Assembly: GCF_001645685.2 (NCBI RefSeq)
Contig: NZ_CP017080.1
Coordinates: forward strand, 3,959,051-4,023,050
Origin: Peribacillus muralis
GTDB lineage: Bacteria; Bacillota; Bacilli; Bacillales; DSM-1321
Direction of reading: 5' to 3'
DNA: 64,000 nt
The translations under genes and the position numbers were made by a program. Positions 9,139 to 17,476 of the stretch are shown here, one piece after another; position 1 is the stretch's first letter; every line of letters starts with the position of its first letter. The notes beneath the pieces are model-generated. The model worked only from the letters and a program-made list of their open reading frames with translations. It was not told where the DNA came from and did not search any database.

Positions 9139-9405
9139 TTATAGATGATTGGCTAATTTCGAAGTGATTTCAGGGATGCTCATCATATTTTCCAGTGTGA
9201 CGATCAAGCGCGATCCGTCATCCAGCTGCCCGACGATATCCGCGGCCCCAAGGAATATATCCGCCTGAACCGTTTTGGCCGATGTAAGGTCGGTATGATC
9301 GACCTCGGCCGTTTTCCCCATCTCCGTCAATGCTTTTTTCACATTCATCTCCATGATGAAGCTGCTGCCCAATCCATTCCCGCATACTACCATGATTTTT
9401 TTCAT
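9139..9405 (-). CDS. PTS lactose/ascorbate-type EIIB, second copy
   Basis: 88-residue EIIB. The phosphorylation Cys lies in MVVCGNGLGSSF at residue 9. Identical at protein level over about the first 80 residues to the neighbour at 9420-9689; the copies differ only at the last eight or so residues (TSKLANHL here). Phosphoryl carrier between the IIA domain and the IIC permease. Start preceded by AAAGGAGAGATTGAT. Confidence 0.92.
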   Translation of the reverse strand: MKKIMVVCGNGLGSSFIMEMNVKKALTEMGKTAEVDHTDLTSAKTVQADIFLGAADIVGQLDDGSRLIVTLENMMSIPEITSKLANHL

Positions 9406-9419
9406 ATCAATCTCTCCTT

Positions 9420-9689
9420 TTATCCGAAATGGACTTCCAATTTAGATTTGATTTCAGGGATGCTCATCATGTTTTCCAGTGTGACGATCAAGCGCGATCC
9501 ATCATCCAGCTGGCCGACGATATCCGCGGCCCCAAGGAATATATCCGCCTGAACCGTTTTGGCCGATGTAAGGTCGGTATGATCGACCTCGGCCGTTTTC
9601 CCCATTTCCGTCAATGCCTTTTTCACATTCATCTCCATGATGAAGCTGCTGCCCAATCCGTTCCCGCATACTACCATGATTTTTTTCAT
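9420..9689 (-). CDS. PTS lactose/ascorbate-type EIIB, first copy
   Basis: 89 residues, same sequence as the downstream copy except for the tail KSKLEVHFG. Cys9 lies in VVCGNGLGSS. About six silent base differences separate the paired ~240-bp stretches, so this is a young tandem duplication or a pair kept alike by gene conversion. The start overlaps the regulator stop by 4 bp. Confidence 0.92.
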   Translation of the reverse strand: MKKIMVVCGNGLGSSFIMEMNVKKALTEMGKTAEVDHTDLTSAKTVQADIFLGAADIVGQLDDGSRLIVTLENMMSIPEIKSKLEVHFG

Positions 9690-11758
9690 TCCGTTTCCTC
9701 CTTCGAATATGTATGAACGTACTCCATAAGGACCTCTTTATCTGTAGTCCGCAGAATGTCTTCAATGTTGGCTGGTTCATTCAATAATTGAGTAAGCTGG
9801 ATCAATGCACGCAAATGTGAATCATTATCTACGGCAGCTAAAATGATGATCAGGCGTACCGGTTTATCCGGCGCAAAATCCACTGCTTCCTCCAATTTCA
9901 ACAAGCTCATCGATAACGACCGGACTCCCTGCTCCGGCCGTGCATGGGGAATCGCCACTCCAGGCGTTATCACTACATATGGTCCATTCGTTTCTATCGC
10001 CTCGATCATGGCATCCACATATCGTTCTTCGACGGTTCCTAAGTCCACGAGAGGCTTGGCCGCGAGTTGAATGCCTTCCTTCCAATCGGAAACGTGCGGC
10101 TGTAATTGAATCGTTTGCATATTGAGCAGTTCTTCTAACACAGGCTTCTCTGCCTCCTTTAAAGAAAATTGAGTTACTTTTGGCGTATGATCATACATCT
10201 TCGACTGCAGCGCCTTTTCAAGCTGATCCTGTTCATGGATCGTGGCATACTTGGAGATGAGCTTTACTAATGCTGCAACATCCACACCTTCCGTCGTATA
10301 TCCGTACAATTGCTGCATCACCTGCTGGCGTAATGTATGTTTATCCTGCATTTCCAAAATCGGCGGTACGACGAATAATATCGCGTTTGTCCGCATATGC
10401 ACGGTTGAAAAGACAAGGTCATACGAAAGGGTATATTCAGCCGCATTCCTTACGGATAAAACATCCAGGAACAAAATGTCGGGAAACAGCTCCCTCAATG
10501 TATAAATGAGGATATTGCTGATGCCCACTCCATTCGGACAAACGACGATTGCCCTTTTTCGATCATCCAATGTCGTTCCTTGCCTCCGGAGCCAGCCGCC
10601 AAAATAGATCGTGAAGTAGGCCACTTCCTCTTCCGATATTGGACAGCCAATTTCTTTCTCCAGCACCCGCAAGGATTTTTTTGTCAAATGATGCAGCTCA
10701 GGATATACCTTCTGCACCCTTCCCGTCATCGGATTCATTTGCGGAAGACCATACCGCAGGCGATGATAGGCCGGTTTGAAATGAACGTATAGCTGTTGGC
10801 ATAGCTGCTCTTTGTCCTTCAGGTGAACGAATGCCAGCCTCTCGAACTCTTCCACGATTTCCTGCAAAAGATGTTGAATGAATTCATCATCCTTAAGAGG
10901 CGAAATATCCTTCGTGCGATTCATGCTCATTAAATGTAAGGCTGCATAAAGGTTTTCCGTTTCGCTCCATGTCGCTTGAAACGCATCGCTTCTCGTCATG
11001 CCCTCAATCATTTTGTATTCTTCCGTCGTAACGAACGGCGCCCAGCTCGGGTCTGCCGATAACACTTCCCCTTTGCCAATGAGCTGATCGGTGCATAAAA
11101 ACAAATAAGTCAGTTCATGCAGCCTCTCATCGGTGAAGGTAATGCCCCATTTACGCTCGATTCTTTCGAGCTGGGACCGTATCGCGCTGATCCTGCTTTC
11201 GTATCGCCCCCAGATGCACTCCATGACCGGTTCACTATTCGGACTGTTCAGCACATCATGGACCAAACGCTCGATGACATATCTCTTAGCCCGGCTGTCT
11301 CCCCTTGCCACATAACCTTCTTGTTTCGAATACTGGATCTTAAGCATCATGTCCCTGTGTTTTTCCTTTAACCGCTTTAAATCCTTCAACACCGTATTAC
11401 GCGATATTCCAGTGAGTGATTGAAAATGGTAGACGGACAGTTCTTCCTCGCTTAACAAAATCATCAAGTAAAAAACTCTTTCTCTATCCGTCTCTGAAAA
11501 TATATAATTCCTTTTTGTCAGTTTAACGTCCAAATCTTCATCCTTGATTGTTCCAGAAAAGGAATAGCCCGTCTCACGGCCATATTGAATTGGCTCATAT
11601 CCATGAAATTCGAGCCAATCATTCGCCTTGGAAAGACCATATTGAATTTGCCTTCTCGTCAAGCCGGTTTGTGCTTCAAGCTCCTTCATTTTCGAAATGG
11701 GCGAATGCTTCAATAGCTTTACTAAATTAGCGCTTCTTTCATCTAAAAACATGCTCAT
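9686..11758 (-). CDS. BglG-type PRD transcriptional regulator with EIIB-like and EIIA domains
   Basis: 690 residues. Order: N-terminal winged helix (about 15-70, GLTRRQIQYGLS) and second HTH (about 100-150, TGISRNTVLKDL). Then come two PTS regulation domains (about 190-400, with His-rich TYLFLCTDQL and VHFKPAYHRLRYG), an EIIB-like segment (AIVVCPNGVGISN, Cys near 410) and a C-terminal EIIA of mannitol/fructose type (PYVVITPGVAIPHARPE, active His). MtlR/LicR-like activator whose PRDs are phosphorylated by HPr and EIIB. Heads the PTS operon; GGGAGAGGGA before the ATG. Confidence 0.92.
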   Translation of the reverse strand: MSMFLDERSANLVKLLKHSPISKMKELEAQTGLTRRQIQYGLSKANDWLEFHGYEPIQYGRETGYSFSGTIKDEDLDVKLTKRNYIFSETDRERVFYLMILLSEEELSVYHFQSLTGISRNTVLKDLKRLKEKHRDMMLKIQYSKQEGYVARGDSRAKRYVIERLVHDVLNSPNSEPVMECIWGRYESRISAIRSQLERIERKWGITFTDERLHELTYLFLCTDQLIGKGEVLSADPSWAPFVTTEEYKMIEGMTRSDAFQATWSETENLYAALHLMSMNRTKDISPLKDDEFIQHLLQEIVEEFERLAFVHLKDKEQLCQQLYVHFKPAYHRLRYGLPQMNPMTGRVQKVYPELHHLTKKSLRVLEKEIGCPISEEEVAYFTIYFGGWLRRQGTTLDDRKRAIVVCPNGVGISNILIYTLRELFPDILFLDVLSVRNAAEYTLSYDLVFSTVHMRTNAILFVVPPILEMQDKHTLRQQVMQQLYGYTTEGVDVAALVKLISKYATIHEQDQLEKALQSKMYDHTPKVTQFSLKEAEKPVLEELLNMQTIQLQPHVSDWKEGIQLAAKPLVDLGTVEERYVDAMIEAIETNGPYVVITPGVAIPHARPEQGVRSLSMSLLKLEEAVDFAPDKPVRLIIILAAVDNDSHLRALIQLTQLLNEPANIEDILRTTDKEVLMEYVHTYSKEETE

Positions 11759-11844
11759 TCCCTCTCCCTGCCTCTACAATATCCCACTTCCTATTAGAAA
11801 TGAATGATTTCTGAGTTCGTTTCTTGTCACATGGACTGCACAAT

Positions 11845-11872
11845 ATTATACTCCATAAATATTTGTGCACAA
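11845..11872 (-). promoter_or_regulatory. promoter of the PTS operon with overlapping inverted repeat
   Basis: Minus-strand TTGTGC (11872-11867), 16-bp spacer, TATAAT (11850-11845). An imperfect inverted repeat, GCACAATATT (11838-11847) and AATATTTGTGC (11858-11868), overlaps the promoter and could be the regulator site. Confidence 0.55.
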
Positions 11873-11971
11873 TCTTTTATAACGAAGACATGAGAGCGAA
11901 AGAGGGGGGAAAAATCCCTTCTCTGGATGCGGCCCGGCCCATCCACTCAAAGACCTCTCCAGCAAATAATG

Positions 11972-12003
11972 AAAAAAGGCTTCGGAGTGACCGAAACCTT
12001 TTT
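11972..12003 (-). terminator. intrinsic terminator after the MFS efflux gene
   Basis: Minus-strand stem AAAAAGG-TTTCGG / CCGAA-GCCTTTTTT with a five-base loop and T-run, 28 bp past the efflux gene stop. Confidence 0.85.
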
Positions 12004-12030
12004 GTCTACTATACAATCAACCGCTCACGC

Positions 12031-13422
12031 TCAATGTGCAGCCGGTTTTTTCAAGAATAATGAAAGCACCACATTCACGATGGCAAGCAGTAAACTGATT
12101 TTGAATACAAGTGATGATCCTGTAGCAGCCGCTGCCGGCAGGTCATTTGCGACATCAGCCAGATAGCTGCTTTGCTTCGCAGAGAAAAGCGATATCATGA
12201 CGGCAATGCCGATTGCCCCTGATACTTGCTGGGAGGTCTGCGTAATCGCGATACCATCCGGATAGAATTGCCTTGGCAAGGCATTCAATGTATTCGTTTG
12301 TACGGAAGCAAGTACCATGCCTATGCCAAGCATCATCACGATATGCGTGGCTGCCACGATCCAAAGGGCCGTTTCCGTTCCGTACATGGCATATAGCCCG
12401 TAGCCAATCGCAACCAATGCCGTCCCCGGAGTAATTATGGCGCGAGGTCCATATTTATCGAATAGCCGCCCGATAATCGGCGCGAATACGCAGTTCAATA
12501 AACTGCCTGGCAGCATGATCAAGCCAGTGGCGAACGCCGAAACGATTAACGCCATTTGCATATACATCGGCAGCACAACAAGCATCGATAACATGTTGAA
12601 GAACGTAATCATGTTCATCACAAGTCCCAGCACAAAGAGTGGATACTTGAATGCCTTTAAATTCAGCATCGGGTTTTCCATCTTCGTTTGACGGAGTGCG
12701 AAGAAAATGAGGGCAAGCATCCCCACGATGATTGTGCCCATTACCGTCGTATTCGCCCAGCCAAGATCTCCGCCTGCGCTTACCCCATACACAACGCCGC
12801 CAAAGCCTATCGTCGATAACACAACTGACAAGAAATCAATCGAAACCGATCGGATTTCATTCACATTCGGAATGAAAATATAGCCAAAAATAAGCGAAAA
12901 TAATAAAAACGGAATCGTAAACCAGAATATAAAATGCCACGATAACGTATCTAAAATCATTCCAGCCAAGGTAGGACCGAAGGCTGGACCCGCTAAAATG
13001 ACCAATCCCATGATCCCCATTGCCCCTCCACGTTTATGCGGCGGAAAAATCGTGAAGATGACATTTTGCGTCAACGGCAAAATGATCGCCAGTCCAGCTG
13101 CCTGAATGACACGTGCCGTCAATAGCACACTAAACGCCGGGGCCACTGCCGCGACGATCGTTCCGATGATGGAAAAAAATAAAGACGCCAAGAACATTTG
13201 GCGTGTTGTAAACTTTTGCATTAAAATTCCTGTAACCGGCACTAGAATGCCCAGTGTCAAAAAGTAGCCTGTTGCCAGCCACTGTATGGTCGTCGCATCT
13301 ACTTCAAAAATATGGATTAATTCACCCAATGCGATGTTTAATGCAGTTTCACTAAATAGCCCAACAAACCCTGCGACCAAAAGAGCCGCCATTATCGGTC
13401 CTGTTTTTATCTGTTTTTCCAC
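12031..13422 (-). CDS. DHA2-family MFS drug:H+ antiporter (LmrB/EmrB-like)
   Basis: 463 residues with 14 predicted membrane segments, as in the DHA2 family. Motifs: LATGYFLTLGILVPVTG (segment 2 and loop), RVIQAAGLAI, and motif C AGPAFGPTLAG near residue 145. Multidrug export across the plasma membrane. The start is GTG at 13422 after GAGGGAG with a 10-nt spacer. No regulator gene lies beside it, but a TetR-like operator precedes it at 13619-13634. Drug specificity cannot be read from sequence. Confidence 0.9.
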   Translation of the reverse strand: MEKQIKTGPIMAALLVAGFVGLFSETALNIALGELIHIFEVDATTIQWLATGYFLTLGILVPVTGILMQKFTTRQMFLASLFFSIIGTIVAAVAPAFSVLLTARVIQAAGLAIILPLTQNVIFTIFPPHKRGGAMGIMGLVILAGPAFGPTLAGMILDTLSWHFIFWFTIPFLLFSLIFGYIFIPNVNEIRSVSIDFLSVVLSTIGFGGVVYGVSAGGDLGWANTTVMGTIIVGMLALIFFALRQTKMENPMLNLKAFKYPLFVLGLVMNMITFFNMLSMLVVLPMYMQMALIVSAFATGLIMLPGSLLNCVFAPIIGRLFDKYGPRAIITPGTALVAIGYGLYAMYGTETALWIVAATHIVMMLGIGMVLASVQTNTLNALPRQFYPDGIAITQTSQQVSGAIGIAVMISLFSAKQSSYLADVANDLPAAAATGSSLVFKISLLLAIVNVVLSLFLKKPAAH

Positions 13423-13616
13423 TTGTTAAAAACTCCCTCAATATATTTGATAGCCATCGCAAAACCGATGTCTCGGACAAATAAAAATACATCTCCGATT
13501 CTTCTTAAAAATAGATCTCTTCCCCGCGCTTTTCGACTGATCCCCAACTGTTCTTTGCCGAATCGTTGCAAGATCCTAGCGACGATTTTGTATCCTTGTC
13601 TGCAGCACACCACCTT

Positions 13617-13634
13617 ATTATACCAACCGGTCTA
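13617..13634 (-). promoter_or_regulatory. possible TetR-type operator over the -10 of the efflux gene
   Basis: Minus-strand TAGACCGGTTGGTATA (13634-13619) matches from memory about 12 of 16 positions of the LmrA/YxaF-type operator of Bacillus and overlaps a TATAAT (13622-13617). About 195 bp of untranslated leader follow before the GTG start. No intact tetR gene is beside it; a trans-acting or lost repressor is possible. Confidence 0.35.
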
Positions 13635-13778
13635 TTTGTTACTATACCAAAAAAAATTCCCTCGATGTAAGAACTTTTTACTCCCCATTTAACGAATTCA
13701 CATTTTAGACACACCTATATTCGCATGATCGTTTTTATCACGCTGACCGAGTTCGCGCTTTTTTTCAAGTTTGGGGAT

Positions 13779-14380
13779 TTTACTCGCCAATTGGGTTTTT
13801 ACTCGCCAATTGGGTTTTTCACGCTTAATTGGGGTGGTTAACACGCTTTTTTGAGCGAGTGCTTGCTCGCTGGTTGCGTTTCCTACAAATTGAGGGCCAT
13901 TTACACGGAGTTTAATGCTTTTTTTTACGAAATCGGAACTTTACTCGCCAGTTTGGGCGTTTTACTCGCCAATTCCGGGACTTTACTCGCCAATTAGAGG
14001 ACTTTACTCGCCAATTCGGGGTTTTTACTCGCCAATTTGATTTTTCACGCATAATTGGGGTGGTTCACACGCTTTTTTGAGCGAGTGCTCCACTGCTTGC
14101 GTTGCTCACGAATTGAGGGCCATTTACGCCGAGTTTAATGCTTTTTTTTACGAAATCGGAACTTTACTCCCCAATTTAGGCCTTTTACTCGCCAATTCGG
14201 GGTTTTTACTCGCCAATTTGATTTTTCACGCTTAATTGGGGTGGTTCACACGCTTTTTTGAGCGAGTGCTCCACTGCTTGCGTTGCTCACGAATTGAGGG
14301 CCTTTTACACGGAGTTTAATGCTTTTTTCCACCAAATTGGAGCTTTACTTCCCATTTCGCAGCTTTTACTCGCGAATTCA
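13779..14380. repeat. two-level non-coding array of 21-bp TTTACTCGCCAATT repeats
   Basis: Short units beginning TTTACTCGCCAATT recur in blocks. Starts are at 13779 and 13798; at 13940, 13961, 13982, 14003 and 14024 (exactly 21 bp apart); at 14163, 14184 and 14205 (21 bp); and at 14344 and 14365 (21 bp). The blocks are separated by a conserved ~139-bp segment (TTTTTCACGCTTAATTGGGG ... TTTAATGC) present three times, starting at 13815, 14041 and 14222. No credible gene lies here. A four-unit array of the same family lies at 52543-52618. Confidence 0.9.
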
Positions 14381-14510
14381 AATTTCACGTGAATTGAATG
14401 GCCGGATTTATCGCTCAAACGCATGATTTTATCATTTGCGATCAAGCAGAAATGAAGAAAATGAAAGGAATTTCAATTTTCTTGAATGAAAATGATTTTT
14501 ATTATCAATA

Positions 14511-14548
14511 ATAAAAAAGAAGAAGGGCAACCAGTTGATGGTTACCCT
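14511..14548 (-). terminator. intrinsic terminator after the DUF1540 gene
   Basis: Minus-strand stem AGGGTAACCA / TGGTTGCCCT (one G-U pair) with a five-base loop, followed by TCTTCTTTTTT. Confidence 0.8.
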
Positions 14549-14556
14549 CCGCCGTT

Positions 14557-14712
14557 TTAAACTCCTGGATCAAATGTTTTGCAATCCGTTTCTTTACTAT
14601 TCGATGCATGATTCCCTTTATGGCTCACTACATAAATAGCCTCTGCATTACATTTGTTTCCAGAATGCCAGTGTACACAATTATTTACCTCACATAAAAC
14701 ATCTTTTGCCAT
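14557..14712 (-). CDS. DUF1540 domain small Cys-rich protein
   Basis: 51 residues starting MAKDVLCEVNNC, with four conserved Cys (positions about 7, 12, 21, 44) in the C-x4-C ... C-x(n)-C pattern of DUF1540. This family is common in Firmicutes, is possibly metal-binding, and its function is unknown. Excellent SD GGAGGTGTAATACG before ATG 14712, and a terminator directly after the stop. Likely its own short transcript or readthrough from cstA 77 bp upstream. Confidence 0.85.
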   Translation of the reverse strand: MAKDVLCEVNNCVHWHSGNKCNAEAIYVVSHKGNHASNSKETDCKTFDPGV

Positions 14713-14789
14713 CGTATTACACCTCCTCATTTGTTATCATTAACAAATTTGGGGGTATTGATACTTTCCTTTTTTAGGTTCCCGTTTTT

Positions 14790-16583
14790 TCAGGCTGATT
14801 GTTTCAGTAGTTCGGCTTGCGGAATTTTCCAAAGCTCGCGCCACTTTTTCAATGCCGTAATGAGAATGATCAAGCCGAGACATAACATGGTTATCGACAA
14901 TACTCCATTCAGGATGCTGAATCCTGCAGCATCCGGGTTGAGATAGACGTTTTTGACCATCCAGTATCCTGCTACATTTACCGTTACATATAGGTAGGCG
15001 AGAGGTACGAGGCATGTCCACATATACCAGCGCTTGTCGGCGATTTTCAAGACGACGGTCGCTCCGATGATGAGACCGATCGATGCCATGAGCTGGTTGG
15101 ATACGCCAAAGAGTGCCCAGATCGAGCCGATGTCCCCGGAATAGAGGAGATAGCCCCAGATGAAGCAGGCTAATGCACTGGCGAAGATGTTGCCGGGCAG
15201 CCAATCGACTCGCTTCAATGGTTTATAAAACTCGCCGAAGAAGTCCTGAATCAAGTAGCGGGCCACACGTGTCCCCGAGTCGATAGCGGTTAATATGAAT
15301 ACCGCCTCGAACATGATGACGAATTGAAAGAAGAACGAAGCCAATTTTTCAAAGAAGGGAATTTCCGTAAAGATATAGGTCATCCCGACTGCAAGGGTTA
15401 CCGCCCCGCCCGTCCGTCCTTCAAGGTCCATGCCGATTTCTTCACTGAGCTCATCCAGGTGCACTTTTTCCATGCCTAATGTTTGAAAGACTTCAGGTGA
15501 AGAGTTAATCGCAAAATAATCACCTGGCTGCAGTGAAACTGCCGCAATCAATGCCATGATGGCAACGACACACTCGACAAGCATCGCTCCGAAACCGACG
15601 GATTTGATATCACTCCAGCGGTTTAACATTTTGGGCGTCGTGCCGGAGCCGACGAATGCATGGAAGCCTGAAATCGCCCCACAGGCAATCGTTATCGAAA
15701 TGAATGGCCACACAGGACCGGCGACAATTGGGCCTCCGCCATTGACGAATTCGGTGAATGCTGGAAATTGAATGTCTGGATTCACCACGAATACACCGAT
15801 AATCAATGCGGCAAACACACCGATTTTCATGAATGTGCTTAAGTAATCACGTGGTGCCAGCAGCAGCCATACCGGCAATGCCGCTGCGAAGAAGGCATAA
15901 ATTGGCAAAATAAGGGCAAGCGTACTTGCTTCAAGTGTCAATAGTTCACCAAGGGCCGTTCCTTGGATGTTCGGACCAAGCAAGATTCCAGCCATGATGA
16001 GTGTGAATCCGACAATGGTCGCTCCTTTTAAATTGCCTGTTTTTTTATGGTATAGGCCCACTCCCATGGCGATGGGAATCGTGATCCCGACAGCAAACGT
16101 TCCCCATGGATTATTTTCCAAGGCATGCAGGACGACCATAGAAAGTCCTGCCATCGTAATCGTAATGATAAAAAGCATCGCAAGTCCTGTACAGAAGCCT
16201 GCGACCGGGCCAAGTTCTTCCTTGGCAACTTCAGATAGCGATTTTCCTTCTTTACGCATCGATGCGAAAAGCACGACAGCATCATGAACCGCTCCGCCGA
16301 TGACAGCTCCGATCAATAGCCATAACAAACTTGGCAAATAACCAAATTGTGCAGCAAGGATCGGACCGACAAGCGGACCTGCCGCTGCGATGGCGGCAAA
16401 ATGGTGGCCGAATGCCACCCATTTATTAGTTGGAACATAATCTTTTCCATCTTCCAATGCATGAGCCGGTGTCGGCTTGGAGTCGTCCAGCTTTAATACT
16501 TTCCTTGCTATGAATGTCCCGTATAAACGGTAGGCGATCATTAATATACAAATCGACCCTATGACGATTGAAACCGCATTCAT
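14790..16583 (-). CDS. cstA: carbon starvation protein CstA family transporter
   Basis: About 597 residues, the standard CstA length, with some 16 membrane segments. Typical motifs are the N-terminal VPTNKWVAFGHHFAAIAAAGPLVGP, HAFVGSGTTPKMLNRW and TAIDSGTRVARYLIQD. CstA/BtsT proteins import peptides or pyruvate in starved cells. ATG at 16583 is chosen over the frame opening at 16628 because it follows AGAGGGGGATTCAAA. It lies directly downstream of a LytS/LytT-type system, the arrangement known for pyruvate-sensing BtsSR-BtsT and LytST-type loci. Direct repeats and a cre-like box lie in the 140-bp gap. Confidence 0.93.
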   Translation of the reverse strand: MNAVSIVIGSICILMIAYRLYGTFIARKVLKLDDSKPTPAHALEDGKDYVPTNKWVAFGHHFAAIAAAGPLVGPILAAQFGYLPSLLWLLIGAVIGGAVHDAVVLFASMRKEGKSLSEVAKEELGPVAGFCTGLAMLFIITITMAGLSMVVLHALENNPWGTFAVGITIPIAMGVGLYHKKTGNLKGATIVGFTLIMAGILLGPNIQGTALGELLTLEASTLALILPIYAFFAAALPVWLLLAPRDYLSTFMKIGVFAALIIGVFVVNPDIQFPAFTEFVNGGGPIVAGPVWPFISITIACGAISGFHAFVGSGTTPKMLNRWSDIKSVGFGAMLVECVVAIMALIAAVSLQPGDYFAINSSPEVFQTLGMEKVHLDELSEEIGMDLEGRTGGAVTLAVGMTYIFTEIPFFEKLASFFFQFVIMFEAVFILTAIDSGTRVARYLIQDFFGEFYKPLKRVDWLPGNIFASALACFIWGYLLYSGDIGSIWALFGVSNQLMASIGLIIGATVVLKIADKRWYMWTCLVPLAYLYVTVNVAGYWMVKNVYLNPDAAGFSILNGVLSITMLCLGLIILITALKKWRELWKIPQAELLKQSA

Positions 16584-16641
16584 TTTGAATCCCCCTCTAC
16601 TTCTTCCATCGTAAACTGATGATATCACGATGAAAGCGGAT

Positions 16642-16655
16642 GCAAAGCGTTTTCA
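16642..16655. promoter_or_regulatory. cre-like CcpA box upstream of cstA
   Basis: GCAAAGCGTTTTCA matches 12 of 14 positions of the catabolite-responsive consensus TGWAANCGNTNWCA. CstA-type genes are classical glucose-repressed genes, so CcpA control is plausible. Confidence 0.4.
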
Positions 16656-16713
16656 AGCTACAATGCAGATAATGAGGGCTGGATTGCAATATAAAGAAGC
16701 TAAAATGCAGAAT
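16655..16713. promoter_or_regulatory. direct repeats, candidate LytT operator for cstA
   Basis: AAGCTACAATGCAGAT (16655-16670) and AAGCTAAAATGCAGAA (16697-16712) are direct repeats starting 42 bp apart (four helical turns, 2 x 21), between lytT and cstA. LytTR-domain regulators bind same-face direct repeats, so this is the best candidate site. Confidence 0.6.
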
Positions 16714-16723
16714 TATGAAAATT

Positions 16724-17476
16724 TTAAAAACCAATAAGCTGCTTTAGCTCCTTTACATAGGTGCGGCTCACGGGTATGTTCGATCCATCGCTCATGATGA
16801 GGTTATACGTCGAATTGAACCAAGGCTGGATTTCAGCTATATGGGTGATATTGACGATAAACCCGCGATGCACCCGTAAAAACAAGCGTTGGTCAAGCTT
16901 TCTTTCAAACACGATGAGCGGGTCGCCCATTTTATATTCAGTTTCTTCCGTTTTGATGAACGTCTTTCCATCGATGAGGCCGATGAATAATATTGAATCA
17001 CGGTCGATCAAAACGATCCGGTCATCGATTTCCACAGCCAGTTTCCCTGTCTGCCCCACCGCCGTACGAAGCGGCGGCTTTGTACTTGTTTCAAGCTCCC
17101 CTGCTTTACGCACTTTGACGAGCTTTTCCAAGGTTTTCCGTATCCGCTTTTCATCAAAGGGCTTCAATAGGTAATCAAATGCATACGATTCAAAGGCCTG
17201 AAGGGCAAACTCGTCATAAGCCGTGGCAAAAATGAGTGTTGGGGCCGGCTCAAGCTCTGCCAATTGTTTGGCCAATTGTAAGCCATTGCCGTCTGCCAGC
17301 TCAATATCCAAGAAGACAAGATCTGGCTTCAAGCCTGGAATATTGTTCATGGCCCCTTCTATCCCTTCCGCCTCGCCCACGACTTCAACTTGCCTGCTCC
17401 TTTTCAGGAGGTATTTCAATTCATCCCTTGCCAGTGGTTCATCTTCTACGATAAATGCTTTCAACATCGCTGACAT
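16724..17476 (-). CDS. LytTR-family response regulator
   Basis: 250 residues. The receiver domain has acidic EDEPLAR, a phospho-acceptor Asp in LVFLDIEL near residue 57, and Lys in YLLKPFDEKR near 108. The C-terminal LytTR DNA-binding domain (about 150-250) has LRVHRGFIVNI and ISRTYVK-like ends. The gene overlaps lytS by 38 bp. GGAG lies 3 nt before ATG 17476 and 12 nt before ATG 17467, so the start is ambiguous. Probable activator of cstA. Confidence 0.93.
   Translation of the reverse strand: MSAMLKAFIVEDEPLARDELKYLLKRSRQVEVVGEAEGIEGAMNNIPGLKPDLVFLDIELADGNGLQLAKQLAELEPAPTLIFATAYDEFALQAFESYAFDYLLKPFDEKRIRKTLEKLVKVRKAGELETSTKPPLRTAVGQTGKLAVEIDDRIVLIDRDSILFIGLIDGKTFIKTEETEYKMGDPLIVFERKLDQRLFLRVHRGFIVNITHIAEIQPWFNSTYNLIMSDGSNIPVSRTYVKELKQLIGF

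Noticed and set aside
13407..13613. 68-codon minus-strand frame before the efflux gene as a TetR remnant
   Set aside because: No convincing helix-turn-helix in any frame and no SD; treated as untranslated leader.
13779..14380. CRISPR-like appearance of the repeat array
   Set aside because: The segments between short repeats are themselves repeated (~139 bp conserved) and the short units are contiguous at 21 bp; there are no unique spacers and no cas genes.
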